From Parundibacterium terreum (lineage in GTDB: Bacteria > Pseudomonadota > Gammaproteobacteria > Burkholderiales > Burkholderiaceae_D): a stretch of 64,000 nt of DNA. Below are positions 39,070 to 48,866 of this stretch, piece by piece. The notes below the pieces were generated by a model. It searched no databases. It was not told the origin of the DNA and worked only from the letters and a program-made list of their open reading frames with translations. The position numbers and the translations under genes are program-made. Position 1 is the first letter of the stretch; every line of letters begins with the position of its first letter. The stretch is from assembly GCF_014636315.1 (NCBI RefSeq), contig NZ_BMED01000001.1:124316-188315 (forward strand). The letters run 5' to 3'.

Positions 39070-41118
39070 TTAATCCGGAATGTTGGCGAGATCTTTTACC
39101 CATACGATGGATTCAGAGTCGCTAGGTGCCCGCCAGTCTCCGCGTGGCGACAAGGAGCCCCCCGTTCCCACTTTTGGTGAGTTCGGCACGCAAGAGCGCT
39201 TGAACTGGCTGTTCCCGAAAAATCGTTTTACGAAAATTCCCAGGTTGTTCTTAATTTCCGATAAGGTGTATTCATTACGGACGACATGCTCATCGTTAGG
39301 CCAGCGCCCTGCTTCCTTGTCCTTCCATGCCGAGAATGCGAGAAAGGCGACCTTGGAAGGGCTGAAACCATAGCGCAAGATGTAGTACAGATTAAAATCC
39401 TGCAACTCATACGGGCCGATGACGTCTTCGGTTTTTTGCTCCGGCTTGCCATTGGCTTTGCCTGGAACCAGTTCAGGGCTGATATCGGTATTCAGGATAT
39501 TCAACAGTACGTCTGAACCGGAGTCGCCGACTACACCGGATTCGGCGACCCATCTGACCAAGTGTGAAATCAGGGTTTTGGGAACGCTGGCATTGACGTT
39601 GTAATGCGACATATGGTCACCCACGCCGTAGGTGCACCAGCCCAGGGCCAGCTCGCTCAAGTCTCCGGTGCCGATCACAATCGCGTGATTGAAGTTTGCC
39701 AGTCTGAACAGGTGGCTGGTCCTCTCCCCGGCCTGCACATTCTCAAACGTGATATCGAATTTTTCTTCGCCAGACGCATAGGGATGCCCCAGGTCCTTCA
39801 GCATTTGTATGCAGCTTGGGCGGATATCGATTTCTTCTGCGGAGCAACCGACGACCTGCATCAGTTGCTTGGCCTGGTTCAGCGTGCGTTCGCTGGTGGC
39901 AAATCCCGGCATCGTATAAGCCAGGATATTGGCGCGCGGAAGGTTCAGCCTGTCCATGGCTTTTGCGCACACCAGCAATGCGTGCGTGGAGTCTAGCCCC
40001 CCGGAGACGCCAATCACGAGCTTGGAGATGTTACTGGCCGACATGCGCTGCACCAGTGCCTGCACCTGGATGTTATATACCTCAGTACAACGTTCGTCAC
40101 GCCGCCGGACGTCTGACGGCACATATGGAAAGCGCTCGACATTCCTTGCCAGCGGCAAGGGCTGATCCAGCGGCAGCGCCAAATAAAAGCGCACGACATC
40201 AAACTTGGCGACTTCATCTGCATGCCGACGCACCGACTGGCCAAAGGTCGTCTGCCGCATCCTTTCACGCGACAGCCTTTCCAGATCGATGTCGGCGTAG
40301 ATGATATGGGAGTGATCCAGGAAACGCTCCGACTCCGCCAGCAGTTCGCCATTCTCATAAATCAATGCCTGGCCATCCCAGGCCATGTCGGTTGACGATT
40401 CGCCCTTGCCTGCCGACGTGTATAAATAGGCCGACAGGCAGCGCGCAGATTGCTGTCCAACTAGCTGATGGCGGTAGCCGGCCTTGCCTACCACGACGTT
40501 GGATGCCGAAAGATTGACCAGCACGCTGGCGCCGGCAAGTGCTGCAAAGGAGGACGGCGGTATCGGCACCCACACATCTTCGCAAATCTCTACGTGGAAG
40601 CGGAACAGCGGCAGGTCGGCGATTTCAAACAGCAAGGAGCTGCCAAACGGGACGAGCTCCCCAAGCAAGGAAATTTCTGTTACCAAGGCGCAGTCAGCGG
40701 CACTGAACTGGCGGGCTTCATAAAATTCGCCGTAATTGGGCAGATAGCTCTTCGGTACCACGCCCTGTATATGGCCGCCGGCAACGACGACGGCACAATT
40801 GAATAATTGATGTTCTATCCGTAGCGGCAGGCCGACTATCATGGCAATGGATAATTGCTCAGATGCCGCGACGATGGATTGCAGAGCCGTTTCGCAGGCA
40901 TCCAGCAAGGCGCGCTGGTGAAAAAGATCATCGCAGGTGTAGGCTGACAGGCCTAGCTCAGGAAAGGCCACCAGAGCCGCACCCTGCTGTTGAGCCTGCT
41001 GCGCCAGCCTTATCGTCTCAGCGGCGTTGAAATCGGGATCTGCTATCCTGCAATTCGGAATCGCCACGGCGACGCGGGCGAAATCATGGGAATAAAGATT
41101 GCTAAATAATTTTTTCAT
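39070..41118 (-). CDS. nadE: Glutamine-dependent NAD(+) synthetase
   Basis: A 682-residue two-domain enzyme. The N-terminal CN-hydrolase (glutaminase) domain has catalytic Glu in [10 protein letters not shown], Lys in [14 protein letters not shown] and Cys in EICEDVWVP. The C-terminal synthetase has the ATP pyrophosphatase loop SGGLDST (about 370) and [18 protein letters not shown]. It makes NAD from deamido-NAD using glutamine. The ATG at 41118 follows GGAAGAT. Adjacent glnB is a meaningful neighbour because PII-NadE interaction has been described in other proteobacteria; here it is inference. Confidence 0.96.
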   Translation of the reverse strand: MKKLFSNLYSHDFARVAVAIPNCRIADPDFNAAETIRLAQQAQQQGAALVAFPELGLSAYTCDDLFHQRALLDACETALQSIVAASEQLSIAMIVGLPLRIEHQLFNCAVVVAGGHIQGVVPKSYLPNYGEFYEARQFSAADCALVTEISLLGELVPFGSSLLFEIADLPLFRFHVEICEDVWVPIPPSSFAALAGASVLVNLSASNVVVGKAGYRHQLVGQQSARCLSAYLYTSAGKGESSTDMAWDGQALIYENGELLAESERFLDHSHIIYADIDLERLSRERMRQTTFGQSVRRHADEVAKFDVVRFYLALPLDQPLPLARNVERFPYVPSDVRRRDERCTEVYNIQVQALVQRMSASNISKLVIGVSGGLDSTHALLVCAKAMDRLNLPRANILAYTMPGFATSERTLNQAKQLMQVVGCSAEEIDIRPSCIQMLKDLGHPYASGEEKFDITFENVQAGERTSHLFRLANFNHAIVIGTGDLSELALGWCTYGVGDHMSHYNVNASVPKTLISHLVRWVAESGVVGDSGSDVLLNILNTDISPELVPGKANGKPEQKTEDVIGPYELQDFNLYYILRYGFSPSKVAFLAFSAWKDKEAGRWPNDEHVVRNEYTLSEIKNNLGIFVKRFFGNSQFKRSCVPNSPKVGTGGSLSPRGDWRAPSDSESIVWVKDLANIPD

Positions 41119-41395
41119 CAAAATCTTCCGTACGTTACGGCTATATGTGCCGCTGTCCAATACTTAAATACTTACATTGCGCCCGGCATCCTGAAATTCC
41201 GGCATGGATGCTTGCAAGAGTTGCCTCAACCAGCGTTCTAATCCAACGCTCCAATAAGTTTTTTGCGTTTTTGCGTAAAATGAGCCTGGGCTTTATTTGT
41301 ATCAAGAAGCCAGGATGTCAGCCTGAGTTTAACAAATGGCCGGAGCAGTCTCGCATCACCCGACGGTTTCCGGCGCCGGTATCACGTAAATTATA

Positions 41396-42574
41396 ATGAA
41401 TCTTACTTCGAATTCCGCTGCGGACCGCAATTCTGACCTGCCCCATTATCGCATGCGCATCCTTTCTTCCTTGTCCGAAATCGGGCAGGAGCAGTGGGAC
41501 GGACTGCTGGCAACGCAGCAGGAAAGCAATCCCTTCCTGTCCTATGCATTTTTGCACGCGCTGCATGATTCTGGTTCCGCCAGTGCAAAGACGGGCTGGC
41601 GGCCGGTGTATCTGACACTATGGAACCAGGATCAGCTTGCCGCAGCGATGCCACTTTATGAGAAATCGCACTCTTATGGTGAATATGTGTTTGATTGGGC
41701 CTGGGCGGATGCCTACCAGCGGCATGGCCTGAACTACTATCCAAAGCTGCTTTCTGCAGTTCCGTTTACTCCGGTGAGCGGCGTGCGCTTGCTGGCCGTT
41801 GACCAAAGCGCCCGAGACTTGTTGTTGCAAGCTCTATGTACACTGCAGGAGTCCAGCGGAATATCTTCCACGCATGTGTTGTTTCCCACGGAGGCCGAAG
41901 CCGCACAGTTCAGCGCATCGGGATTTTTGTTGCGTACCGGCGTGCAGTTTCACTGGGTGAATCAGGGCTATCGGGATTTTGAACATTTCCTGGCTACGCT
42001 GGAGCAAAAGAAGCGTAAGAATATACGCGCTGAACGCCGCAAGGTGGCCGAGGCCGGTGTCGATTTTCGCCACGTGGCCGGGGCCGACATGACGGAGGCG
42101 GACTGGCATTTTTTCAAACGCTGCTATGACCATACCTATTCCGATCACTATTCGACGCCTTACCTGAATCGGGAGTTCTTCCTGAGCATAGGCAAGACTA
42201 TGCCGGACAATATCCATCTGATTTTTGCACAAAAAAATGGCAAGCCCATTGCTTCTTCCTTGTTGATACATACGCAGGAAACAGTCTATGGCCGTTATTG
42301 GGGCGCGCTGGAGCATGTCCCCTGCCTGCATTTTGAAACAGCGTATTACCAGGCGATAGAGTTTTGCATTGCCAAAGGCATTCAGGTATTTGAAGGCGGA
42401 GCCCAGGGCGAGCACAAGATGGCCCGCGGTTTCCTGCCGCAGAAAACCTATTCGGCGCATTGGCTGGCGCATGAAGAGTTTGCCAATGCGGTTGCGGTCT
42501 TCCTGCAGCGGGAGGCTGGCGGCATGGAAGATTACATCAGTGAACTTAATGAGCGTGCCCCTTACCGGAAATAG
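41396..42574 (+). CDS. FemAB-like GNAT acyltransferase (COG3146)
   Basis: A 392-residue protein of the peptidoglycan-related FemAB-like/DUF482 family. Typical parts are RILSSLSEIGQEQWDGLL near the start, NPFLSYAFLHAL, the basic KKRKNIRAERRKVAEAG and FEGGAQGEHKMARGFLP near the end. Family members are predicted aminoacyl- or acyltransferases; no substrate is established. It precedes the Ser/Thr kinase gene by 152 bp on the same strand. Confidence 0.88.
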   Translation: MNLTSNSAADRNSDLPHYRMRILSSLSEIGQEQWDGLLATQQESNPFLSYAFLHALHDSGSASAKTGWRPVYLTLWNQDQLAAAMPLYEKSHSYGEYVFDWAWADAYQRHGLNYYPKLLSAVPFTPVSGVRLLAVDQSARDLLLQALCTLQESSGISSTHVLFPTEAEAAQFSASGFLLRTGVQFHWVNQGYRDFEHFLATLEQKKRKNIRAERRKVAEAGVDFRHVAGADMTEADWHFFKRCYDHTYSDHYSTPYLNREFFLSIGKTMPDNIHLIFAQKNGKPIASSLLIHTQETVYGRYWGALEHVPCLHFETAYYQAIEFCIAKGIQVFEGGAQGEHKMARGFLPQKTYSAHWLAHEEFANAVAVFLQREAGGMEDYISELNERAPYRK

Positions 42575-42726
42575 CGATAAATCATCCTGGTTGTCGCCGG
42601 AAAAGCAAAGGAATAATCACGGATGTTGGGACAGTTATATCTGCTTACATTTTTCTTGGATGGCGCACTGCTTTGATGCACGGAAAAACTTGAAATTATC
42701 ATCAAGGCAAGGCATCCTGTCACGAT

Positions 42727-43785
42727 ATGCAAAATACCACTCCGCCTACAATACCTACCTCCCCTGGCTTGACCAAGCGCCGGGTCGGCAGGTTTTACCT
42801 GACCAGCGAACTTGGCAAGGGCTCTAACGGCGCAGTGTTTCTTGGACACGATCCGGTGATCGACCGAGATGTCGCGATCAAGACGCTGAGCCTGACCAGC
42901 ACACCCGGGCTTGCCGAAAAAAAACAGCGTGAACAGCAGTTTATCAATGAGGCGCGTGCCGCAGGCCGCCTTTCCCATCCGAATATCGTGACGATCTATG
43001 ACGCCTCCAGTGAAGGCGGAACGACTTTTATTGCGATGGAGTTCCTGCAGGGGCAGGATTTACGTGAAGCACTGGCAAGCGGGCGCCGTTTTGAGAGCCT
43101 GGAGACGGCCAATATCGTCAGCAAGGTCGCCGGTGCGTTGGCCTATGCGCATGAAAATGGCGTGATTCATCGGGATATCAAGCCTGCCAATATTTTCATC
43201 CTGCCGAATAACCAGCCCAAGGTCGTGGATTTTGGTATCGCGCGGGCACCGAACCGCATCCTGTCCGACCAGGCTAATCCCGAGCAGACCCTTTTTAACA
43301 ACAATATCCTCGGCACGCCTAACTATATGTCGCCAGAGCAGGCACTTGGACAGCAGGTTACTGCCGCGACGGATGTATATTCGCTGGGCGCGGTCATGTA
43401 TGAAATGCTGACGCAGCAAAAGCCGTTTCAGGGACAGAATATTGATAAGTTGCTACAGCAGATCGCGCATAAAACGCCAAAATTTCCTTCCGAGCTGAGC
43501 TCGAACATACCGGTTGCGCTATCCAATATTGTCATGAAGGCGATGCAGAAAGACCCGGCGGATCGTTATGCCAGTGCTGCAGAAATGGGAGAGGCGCTGG
43601 ATAAGTTTCTGGAGCGGGACAAGCGCCTGAAGAGAAAACGTGGCCGCCCATCTGACAGCCTTGCGACGGATATACAGGAGCAAGCACCGGAACGCGGCAC
43701 CCTGTTCTGGCTGAGTTGTGCCGCAGTGGTTGTCGCTGTGCTGGCGGTGACGGCCAATTTTTGGTTAAAGATTGTCCCTCACTGA
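42727..43785 (+). CDS. Membrane-anchored Ser/Thr protein kinase (Hanks type)
   Basis: A 352-residue kinase. The glycine loop is LGKGSNGAVFLG (about 29-40), invariant Lys in VAIKTL, catalytic loop HRDIKPANIF, DFGIAR and GTPNYMSPEQALG. All catalytic residues are present. A basic linker (KRLKRKRGRPSD) precedes a C-terminal membrane helix (LFWLSCAAVVVAVLAVTANFWL), with only a few residues beyond, so there is no extracellular sensor. The substrate is unknown. No phosphatase gene or FHA gene is adjacent. Confidence 0.93.
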   Translation: MQNTTPPTIPTSPGLTKRRVGRFYLTSELGKGSNGAVFLGHDPVIDRDVAIKTLSLTSTPGLAEKKQREQQFINEARAAGRLSHPNIVTIYDASSEGGTTFIAMEFLQGQDLREALASGRRFESLETANIVSKVAGALAYAHENGVIHRDIKPANIFILPNNQPKVVDFGIARAPNRILSDQANPEQTLFNNNILGTPNYMSPEQALGQQVTAATDVYSLGAVMYEMLTQQKPFQGQNIDKLLQQIAHKTPKFPSELSSNIPVALSNIVMKAMQKDPADRYASAAEMGEALDKFLERDKRLKRKRGRPSDSLATDIQEQAPERGTLFWLSCAAVVVAVLAVTANFWLKIVPH

Positions 43786-43816
43786 GCTTGCCCAAAAAGA
43801 GATCTGAAAAAAACAA

Positions 43817-43845
43817 AAAGGCACAATTTCTTGTGCCTTTCTTAT
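43817..43845. terminator. Terminator between the kinase gene and ppa
   Basis: A 10-bp perfect stem (aaaggcacaa / ttgtgccttt) with a 4-base loop; AAAAAAACAAA on the left and TTTCTTATTT on the right. It sits between convergent genes and can work in both directions. Confidence 0.8.
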
Positions 43846-43870
43846 TTCAGACTGCTGAGCCTATTGAGGC

Positions 43871-44407
43871 TTAAGCCGGAGTCTTTTTGTAGTTTTCTAC
43901 GCCAGCCAGAATTTCATCCTTGGCTTCCTCAGGGCCGCCCCAGCCTTCGATTTTGACCCATTTGCCTTTTTCCAGATCTTTGTAGTGTTCAAAGAAATGC
44001 TGGATCTGGCGCAGGCGCAGTTCGTTCATGTCTTCCGGTTTTTGCCAGTGGGTATAGATAGGCAGGATTTTGTCGACAGGCACCGCCAATACTTTGGCGT
44101 CGTTGCCGGCTTCGTCAGTCATCTTCAGCACGCCGATAGGACGGCAGCGGACCACAACGCCTGGGATCAGCGGGAACGGTGTAATGACCAGCACGTCCAC
44201 CGGATCGCCGTCGCCTGCTATGGTTTGCGGCACATAGCCGTAGTTGCACGGATAATGCATTGCTGTACCCATGAAACGATCAACGAAGATCGCGCCAGTT
44301 TCCTTGTCAACTTCATATTTGATCGGATCGGCATTCATAGGGATTTCAATAACGACATTGAAATCAACTGGCAGGTCGCGGCCGGCAGGAACGTTATTCA
44401 AGCTCAT
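43871..44407 (-). CDS. ppa: Inorganic pyrophosphatase
   Basis: A 178-residue family I pyrophosphatase. The active-site signature is DGDPVDVLV (about 66-74) and the flanking conserved stretch is [20 protein letters not shown]. Length matches bacterial family I hexamers. It hydrolyses pyrophosphate to drive biosynthesis. It is convergent with the kinase gene and stands alone; hemY ends 148 bp upstream of its start. Confidence 0.97.
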   Translation of the reverse strand: MSLNNVPAGRDLPVDFNVVIEIPMNADPIKYEVDKETGAIFVDRFMGTAMHYPCNYGYVPQTIAGDGDPVDVLVITPFPLIPGVVVRCRPIGVLKMTDEAGNDAKVLAVPVDKILPIYTHWQKPEDMNELRLRQIQHFFEHYKDLEKGKWVKIEGWGGPEEAKDEILAGVENYKKTPA

Positions 44408-44497
44408 GTTGCTCTTTCAAAATGGAGAACGGAATTTAGTGGGCTAAATTATAGCCGTTTTCACTTGGGGATTGTGCATTGCAATAGGGGAAGACTT

Positions 44498-44540
44498 GCT
44501 TATTTCATCAGTTTTTACAGCGCATACTGATGAAATAAGC
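44498..44540. repeat. Perfect 15-bp inverted repeat between hemY and ppa
   Basis: gcttatttcatcagt at 44498-44512 is matched exactly by actgatgaaataagc at 44526-44540, with a 13-base spacer. It begins 15 bp beyond the hemY stop (minus strand) and lies about 90 bp upstream of ppa. There is no T tract, so it is not a typical intrinsic terminator; it may stabilise the 3' end of the hem operon transcript or be an operator. Confidence 0.8.
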
Positions 44541-44555
44541 GGTTCTTGGAGGAGA

Positions 44556-45752
44556 CTACAAAGTCGTTGCGACAGCGCACTGACGATAATGGAAGGCCGC
44601 TTCTTCTGCTTGTCCCAGCGCCTCATGCATCTGCGCCAGCTTCAAATTGGCCTCGCGCACGGTGCGAGGTTCCAATGCATCGGATAGTGCTTGCTCCATA
44701 TGCCTTTGCGCTTTACCCCACAGTTTTTGCTTGAAGCACAGGACGCCCAGCGTCAGTGCCAACTCGGGGTCGGTAGGCCGGTTCTGCGCCCATTGTTCGC
44801 AATTCTCTATCTGGGCCAGCAAGGCGGCAGAGCCTTCCGAGGCCGCTGCGCCGCGATAGGCGCGCAACAAACGGGTATCCCATTCTTCAGCCAGTGCTTT
44901 TTCCACCACGCTGCGCGCTTCGTCATGCAGACCTCTGTCATTGAATGCGATTGCTGCACAATAGGCGACAAAAGCAATCTTGCGGTCGGCCGCCGGTATT
45001 TCATACCATACCCGGCGCACTGATTCTGCATCGTGCCCATGTTCTTTCAACATGTCTTCATAGGCCAATTCGCGCAGGCGGTTCGATAGTGCCGGATGCA
45101 ATGCCTTATGCTTGTCCAGCGTGCGCACCAGTTTCAACACTTCCGGCCATCTTTTTGCCTGCTGGTTGGCTTTCAAGGCCCAGCGCAGTACTTGTATATG
45201 GCGAGTGCCGCTTGCGTTCAGTTCCTTGACGGCCTCCAGAGCCTGGTCGGATTTATGCTCGTCCACCAGCAATTCCGTCATGCTGACCAGCCGTGCGGTT
45301 TTATGCAGCGGATCATGTTCTATGCTGGCAAACCAGGAGTCGCGGCGTTCGAACTGGCTCATGTGATGCGCCGCGCGTGCGCCTATCAATGAGGCGACGC
45401 CGGCATTTTCGGGCAATTCGGTCGCACGCAATGCAGCTTTCTCGGCATGGCCGAAGCGGCCTTCAAACAATGACTTCAAGGCTTCTCTCAATGCCTTGTT
45501 GCCATCGCGCTCGCGCTTGTTTTGTCTGTATGCAGCGACCTTGCGCGGCATTTTTTGCGTGGTGACAATGGCCCGGATAAACAGGTAGGCCAGCACGAAC
45601 AACACCAGCGCCAGGAACAGGAAGAAGTTGAGCGACAGGTCCAGCCTGTAAGGCGGATAAAACAGTACCACGTTGCCGGGGTTATAGCGCGTACCCATCG
45701 CCAATCCCACCGCCAGCGCAAAGATAATCAGAAGCCGAATAAATAAACGCAT
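44556..45752 (-). CDS. hemY: HemY, heme-biosynthesis-associated TPR membrane protein
   Basis: A 398-residue protein of the proteobacterial HemY type (not protoporphyrinogen oxidase). Two N-terminal membrane helices (LLIIFALAVGLAMGT and FFLFLALVLFVLAYLFI) precede a TPR-rich soluble domain with FGHAEKAALRATELPENAG and QMHEALGQAEEAAFHYRQC. Its biochemical role is unproven but it always accompanies hemCD. It starts 2 bp after hemX ends, so the two are cotranscribed. Confidence 0.93.
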   Translation of the reverse strand: MRLFIRLLIIFALAVGLAMGTRYNPGNVVLFYPPYRLDLSLNFFLFLALVLFVLAYLFIRAIVTTQKMPRKVAAYRQNKRERDGNKALREALKSLFEGRFGHAEKAALRATELPENAGVASLIGARAAHHMSQFERRDSWFASIEHDPLHKTARLVSMTELLVDEHKSDQALEAVKELNASGTRHIQVLRWALKANQQAKRWPEVLKLVRTLDKHKALHPALSNRLRELAYEDMLKEHGHDAESVRRVWYEIPAADRKIAFVAYCAAIAFNDRGLHDEARSVVEKALAEEWDTRLLRAYRGAAASEGSAALLAQIENCEQWAQNRPTDPELALTLGVLCFKQKLWGKAQRHMEQALSDALEPRTVREANLKLAQMHEALGQAEEAAFHYRQCAVATTL

Positions 45753-45754
45753 GC

Positions 45755-46927
45755 TTATGGCTTCACTTTGTAGTTGCGAACGGCATTCAGGCTGTCCGAT
45801 AGCGTAGGCATTTCTATGGACAGGTTGCTGCTCTGTACCTGCCTCAGCAAGGCTTGCACCATCTGGGTTTGCTTTGCTCTGGTGTCAAAGTATTTGTTGA
45901 TGGCATCCTGGGCCGCAATCATGTCGCTGCGGAAGGTGCTCTCATTGCGCGATAACAGCGCCAGGCGTGCATTCAGCAAGCGCAGCTTCAGGTTCTCGCG
46001 TGCAAAATAGCCTTGGCTGGGAGTCAGCAACAAGGCGTCCGGCGTTTCTACGTTGCGAACGCGCACCAGTTGCCTGACTTCGCCCAACATTTCAGTGTAA
46101 AAACTCTGCCACGCATCTTGCGCGCGCATGGACCAGGTATTTTCCGGGATGTCTTCCGGTGTTGGGTTTTTGGTGTTCTTGCTGCTTTTTGCATTAGGGT
46201 TGGACTTCGGCAGCACGCGCAGCGGCGCCTTCGGCGGCGTGGCGCTGACGACCGATTTTTCATCCGACCACAGCGGGATATGGTCTACCTGGGTGATGAC
46301 ACTGTCCAGACGCAGCGCAATGCCGGTCAAATCCAGCGCCGGCAAGGCTTTCAGCCTTTCAATATCCTTGGCAATTGCGCGCCGCATGACGATGAATTGC
46401 GGTTTATCCGATTTTGCCAGACGGCTATCGGCATTTTGTAGGGCAATCAGTGCACCCTGCACATTGCCTGCCAACTGCAATTGCTGGCTGGCAGTGGACA
46501 ACACCTGTTCTATTTCCGCCAGAGCCCAGTCATCCCGGTTGCGGGACAGCTCCTGATACAGTTGTTCCAGCGCCAGTTGCTGGCTGGTGGCCTCCTGTTG
46601 CTTGCCTTCCAGTAGGATGACCTTGGCCTGGATTTCCTTGGTGCTTTCCTGCACGGTCTTGGCCAGTATCTTGGTTTCGCTGCTGGCTGTATCTGCACTT
46701 TGCAGGCGACGAGCGACCTCTTCGCGCAAACTGCTGATTTGCGAATGCGAATACCACCAGCTTGCGCCCAGCAATATGGCCAATACGCCTGATAAGGCAT
46801 AGGCAGGCAGGATCAGCGGTGCTTTTGGGGTAGGCACGGAGTAAGCAGGAGGAACGGTCTGCTGGACGGGAATTTCTGTCGAATTGACCGTTGATACGGT
46901 GCCGGGGGGTGATTGCTGTTCAGTCAT
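45755..46927 (-). CDS. hemX: HemX, inner-membrane protein of the hem operon
   Basis: A 390-residue HemX-family protein. A Pro/Thr-rich cytoplasmic N-terminus (QQSPPGTVSTVNSTEIPVQQ) is followed by one membrane helix (LPAYALSGVLAILLGASWWY), a coiled coil (SSLREEVARRLQSADTASSE) and a periplasmic domain with YFARENLKLRLLNARLALLSR. Often labelled uroporphyrinogen III methyltransferase, but no SAM-binding domain is visible. The ATG at 46927 overlaps the hemD stop by 4 bp. Confidence 0.92.
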   Translation of the reverse strand: MTEQQSPPGTVSTVNSTEIPVQQTVPPAYSVPTPKAPLILPAYALSGVLAILLGASWWYSHSQISSLREEVARRLQSADTASSETKILAKTVQESTKEIQAKVILLEGKQQEATSQQLALEQLYQELSRNRDDWALAEIEQVLSTASQQLQLAGNVQGALIALQNADSRLAKSDKPQFIVMRRAIAKDIERLKALPALDLTGIALRLDSVITQVDHIPLWSDEKSVVSATPPKAPLRVLPKSNPNAKSSKNTKNPTPEDIPENTWSMRAQDAWQSFYTEMLGEVRQLVRVRNVETPDALLLTPSQGYFARENLKLRLLNARLALLSRNESTFRSDMIAAQDAINKYFDTRAKQTQMVQALLRQVQSSNLSIEMPTLSDSLNAVRNYKVKP

Positions 46928-47715
46928 AGGCAAGATTGTAACGCGACAAGCAGGTTTTCGTCGCCTGAAGCTGTCAATGTAATTGATTGGAAGCCCAGGG
47001 ACTGTGCGGTTTCTGCAATGCGGATATGGGGGACGATCAAATGCTGCTGTTGCATTTTTGCCACGGCGTCATCCCCGCGCTGCTCTTCGGCTAATTTTTT
47101 TGCCCATGCCAGCAGCGTGCGCAGGGCTTCAGAGCTGGTCACGATCCAGTCATTTTCTGTGGACAGCATTGATAATAAGCGTTGCTGGCGTGCTGCAGTA
47201 AACTTCGGAGCCACCCGGCGATAGGCCGCCACCTGGCTGACAGGTATGCCCTGCTCCCTGAGTGCATCCGCCAGCAGTTCGCGACCGCTTTCTCCCCGTA
47301 TGATCAAGACCTTGCCCGCCTGCAGCGTTGGCAGATCCAGCACTTCGAGCAGGGTTTCCGAGTCGGTGCGCTCTGCATCAACGGGGCTGTATATCCTGGC
47401 ATTGGTGTCGGTGAGGCCATGGACAGCCAATGCCGCCCTGCTGCCTGCGCCCATTACTCCTATGCTGGTGCCCGCCGGCCAGCTTTTGATGCGGGAAAAG
47501 ACTGCATCGATGGCATTCGGGCTGACAAAGGCGACCAGCGCATATTGATCCAGCGTTACCAATACAGCATCCAGCGCACTACTGTCGGCCAGTGGATGTA
47601 TTTCCAGCAAGGGAAACTCTTCCGCAATGCGGCCCATTGCTGCAATTTTCTGCGCTAGCGGCGCAGCCTGACTGGCCGGCCGTGTAATAACGACGGCTTT
47701 ATCGCGCTTGTTCAT
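46924..47715 (-). CDS. hemD: Uroporphyrinogen-III synthase
   Basis: A 263-residue HemD. The fold signature is weak, as usual in this family: VVITRPASQAAPLAQKI, LVAFVSPNAIDAVFSRI, GVMGAGSRAAL and DWIVTSSEALRTLLAWA. It closes hydroxymethylbilane to uroporphyrinogen III. It lies 62 bp after hemC and overlaps hemX. Confidence 0.94.
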   Translation of the reverse strand: MNKRDKAVVITRPASQAAPLAQKIAAMGRIAEEFPLLEIHPLADSSALDAVLVTLDQYALVAFVSPNAIDAVFSRIKSWPAGTSIGVMGAGSRAALAVHGLTDTNARIYSPVDAERTDSETLLEVLDLPTLQAGKVLIIRGESGRELLADALREQGIPVSQVAAYRRVAPKFTAARQQRLLSMLSTENDWIVTSSEALRTLLAWAKKLAEEQRGDDAVAKMQQQHLIVPHIRIAETAQSLGFQSITLTASGDENLLVALQSCL

Positions 47716-47777
47716 GGTGGCCTTGCATTAATCCGGTGTCAGCTTGCTCGAAACGATTAACGATACACACTAAGCGT

Positions 47778-48734
47778 TCAATCGGCGGCCTCGGCAGCCT
47801 CTGCCTTGCAAGCGGCCAATATCCCATCAGCATCCTGGTTCGACAAGGCGGCCGCAACCTGCTCCCCTAATCCGAGCGGGTCATTGGCCGCGCCAGTGAC
47901 CTCGGCTTTTGCAATGCGCTTGCCGTCCGGCGTTGCAACCATTGCGCGCAAATGCATCTGCCCTTGTTCTATCGTAGCGAATGCCGCCAGCGGAATCTGG
48001 CAACTGCCTCCGAAGGCTTTCGAGACGGTGCGCTCAGCGCTCACGGCCTGGTCCGTTGCTTCATGATTTAGCGGCGCCAGCCACGCCAGAAGTTCCGGCC
48101 TGCCGGCGGGAATTTCGATTGCCATCGCACCCTGCCCGGCAGCCGGCAAGCTTTGTTCTGGCTCCAGATAAGCGCGGATTCTTTCCGGGAGGCCCAGGCG
48201 TTTCAGGCCGGCAGCGGCAAGGATGATGGCCGCGTAGTCGCCCTGGTCCAGCTTCCTGAGACGCGTATCCAGATTGCCCCTTAAAGGCCGAATCACAAGC
48301 TTGGGATAGCGCGCCGCGATAAGTGCCTGCCTGCGCAGGCTACTGGTACCCACCACGGCTCCGTCCGGCAATTCATCCAGTCCGGAAAAGTCATTGGAAA
48401 CAAAGGCGTCGCGCGGATCTTCGCGTTCCAGCACAGCGGCCAGCGCGAAGCCTTCCGGCAAGTCCATAGGAACGTCTTTCAGCGAGTGTACGGCCAGATC
48501 GGCACGCCCTTCCGCCATGGCCGTTTCCAGCTCTTTGACAAATAGGCCCTTGCCGCCCACTTTGGACAGCGCTTTATCCAGTATCTGGTCGCCGCGGGTG
48601 GTCATGCCAAGAATTTCGATATGGCATGCGGGATAAAGTGTAGCAAGTTTGTCCCTGACATGCTCTGCCTGCCACATGGCAAGGCGGCTTTCGCGGGAGG
48701 CGATAATTAATTTGTTTGGAGCGGATGCGTTCAA
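47778..48734 (-). CDS. hemC: Porphobilinogen deaminase (hydroxymethylbilane synthase)
   Basis: A 318-residue HemC. Recognisable are [18 protein letters not shown] near the start, [22 protein letters not shown] (catalytic Asp), [22 protein letters not shown] and the dipyrromethane-cofactor Cys in [13 protein letters not shown]. It is the first gene of the hemC-hemD-hemX-hemY operon. Its promoter should lie in the 132-bp gap to the hydrolase gene. Confidence 0.97.
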   Translation of the reverse strand: MNASAPNKLIIASRESRLAMWQAEHVRDKLATLYPACHIEILGMTTRGDQILDKALSKVGGKGLFVKELETAMAEGRADLAVHSLKDVPMDLPEGFALAAVLEREDPRDAFVSNDFSGLDELPDGAVVGTSSLRRQALIAARYPKLVIRPLRGNLDTRLRKLDQGDYAAIILAAAGLKRLGLPERIRAYLEPEQSLPAAGQGAMAIEIPAGRPELLAWLAPLNHEATDQAVSAERTVSKAFGGSCQIPLAAFATIEQGQMHLRAMVATPDGKRIAKAEVTGAANDPLGLGEQVAAALSNQDADGILAACKAEAAEAAD

Positions 48735-48866
48735 AACTGTCTCTCTGCTGATATGAAATGCGGCTGTTTTGCGCTTATTGCGCTCTATGGCAGCCAGTCA
48801 AAGCAGATTTTATCATGCGTGCAGAGGTGCAACGCGCCCAGGTGTATTGCAGCGAGAGGAATTGAA

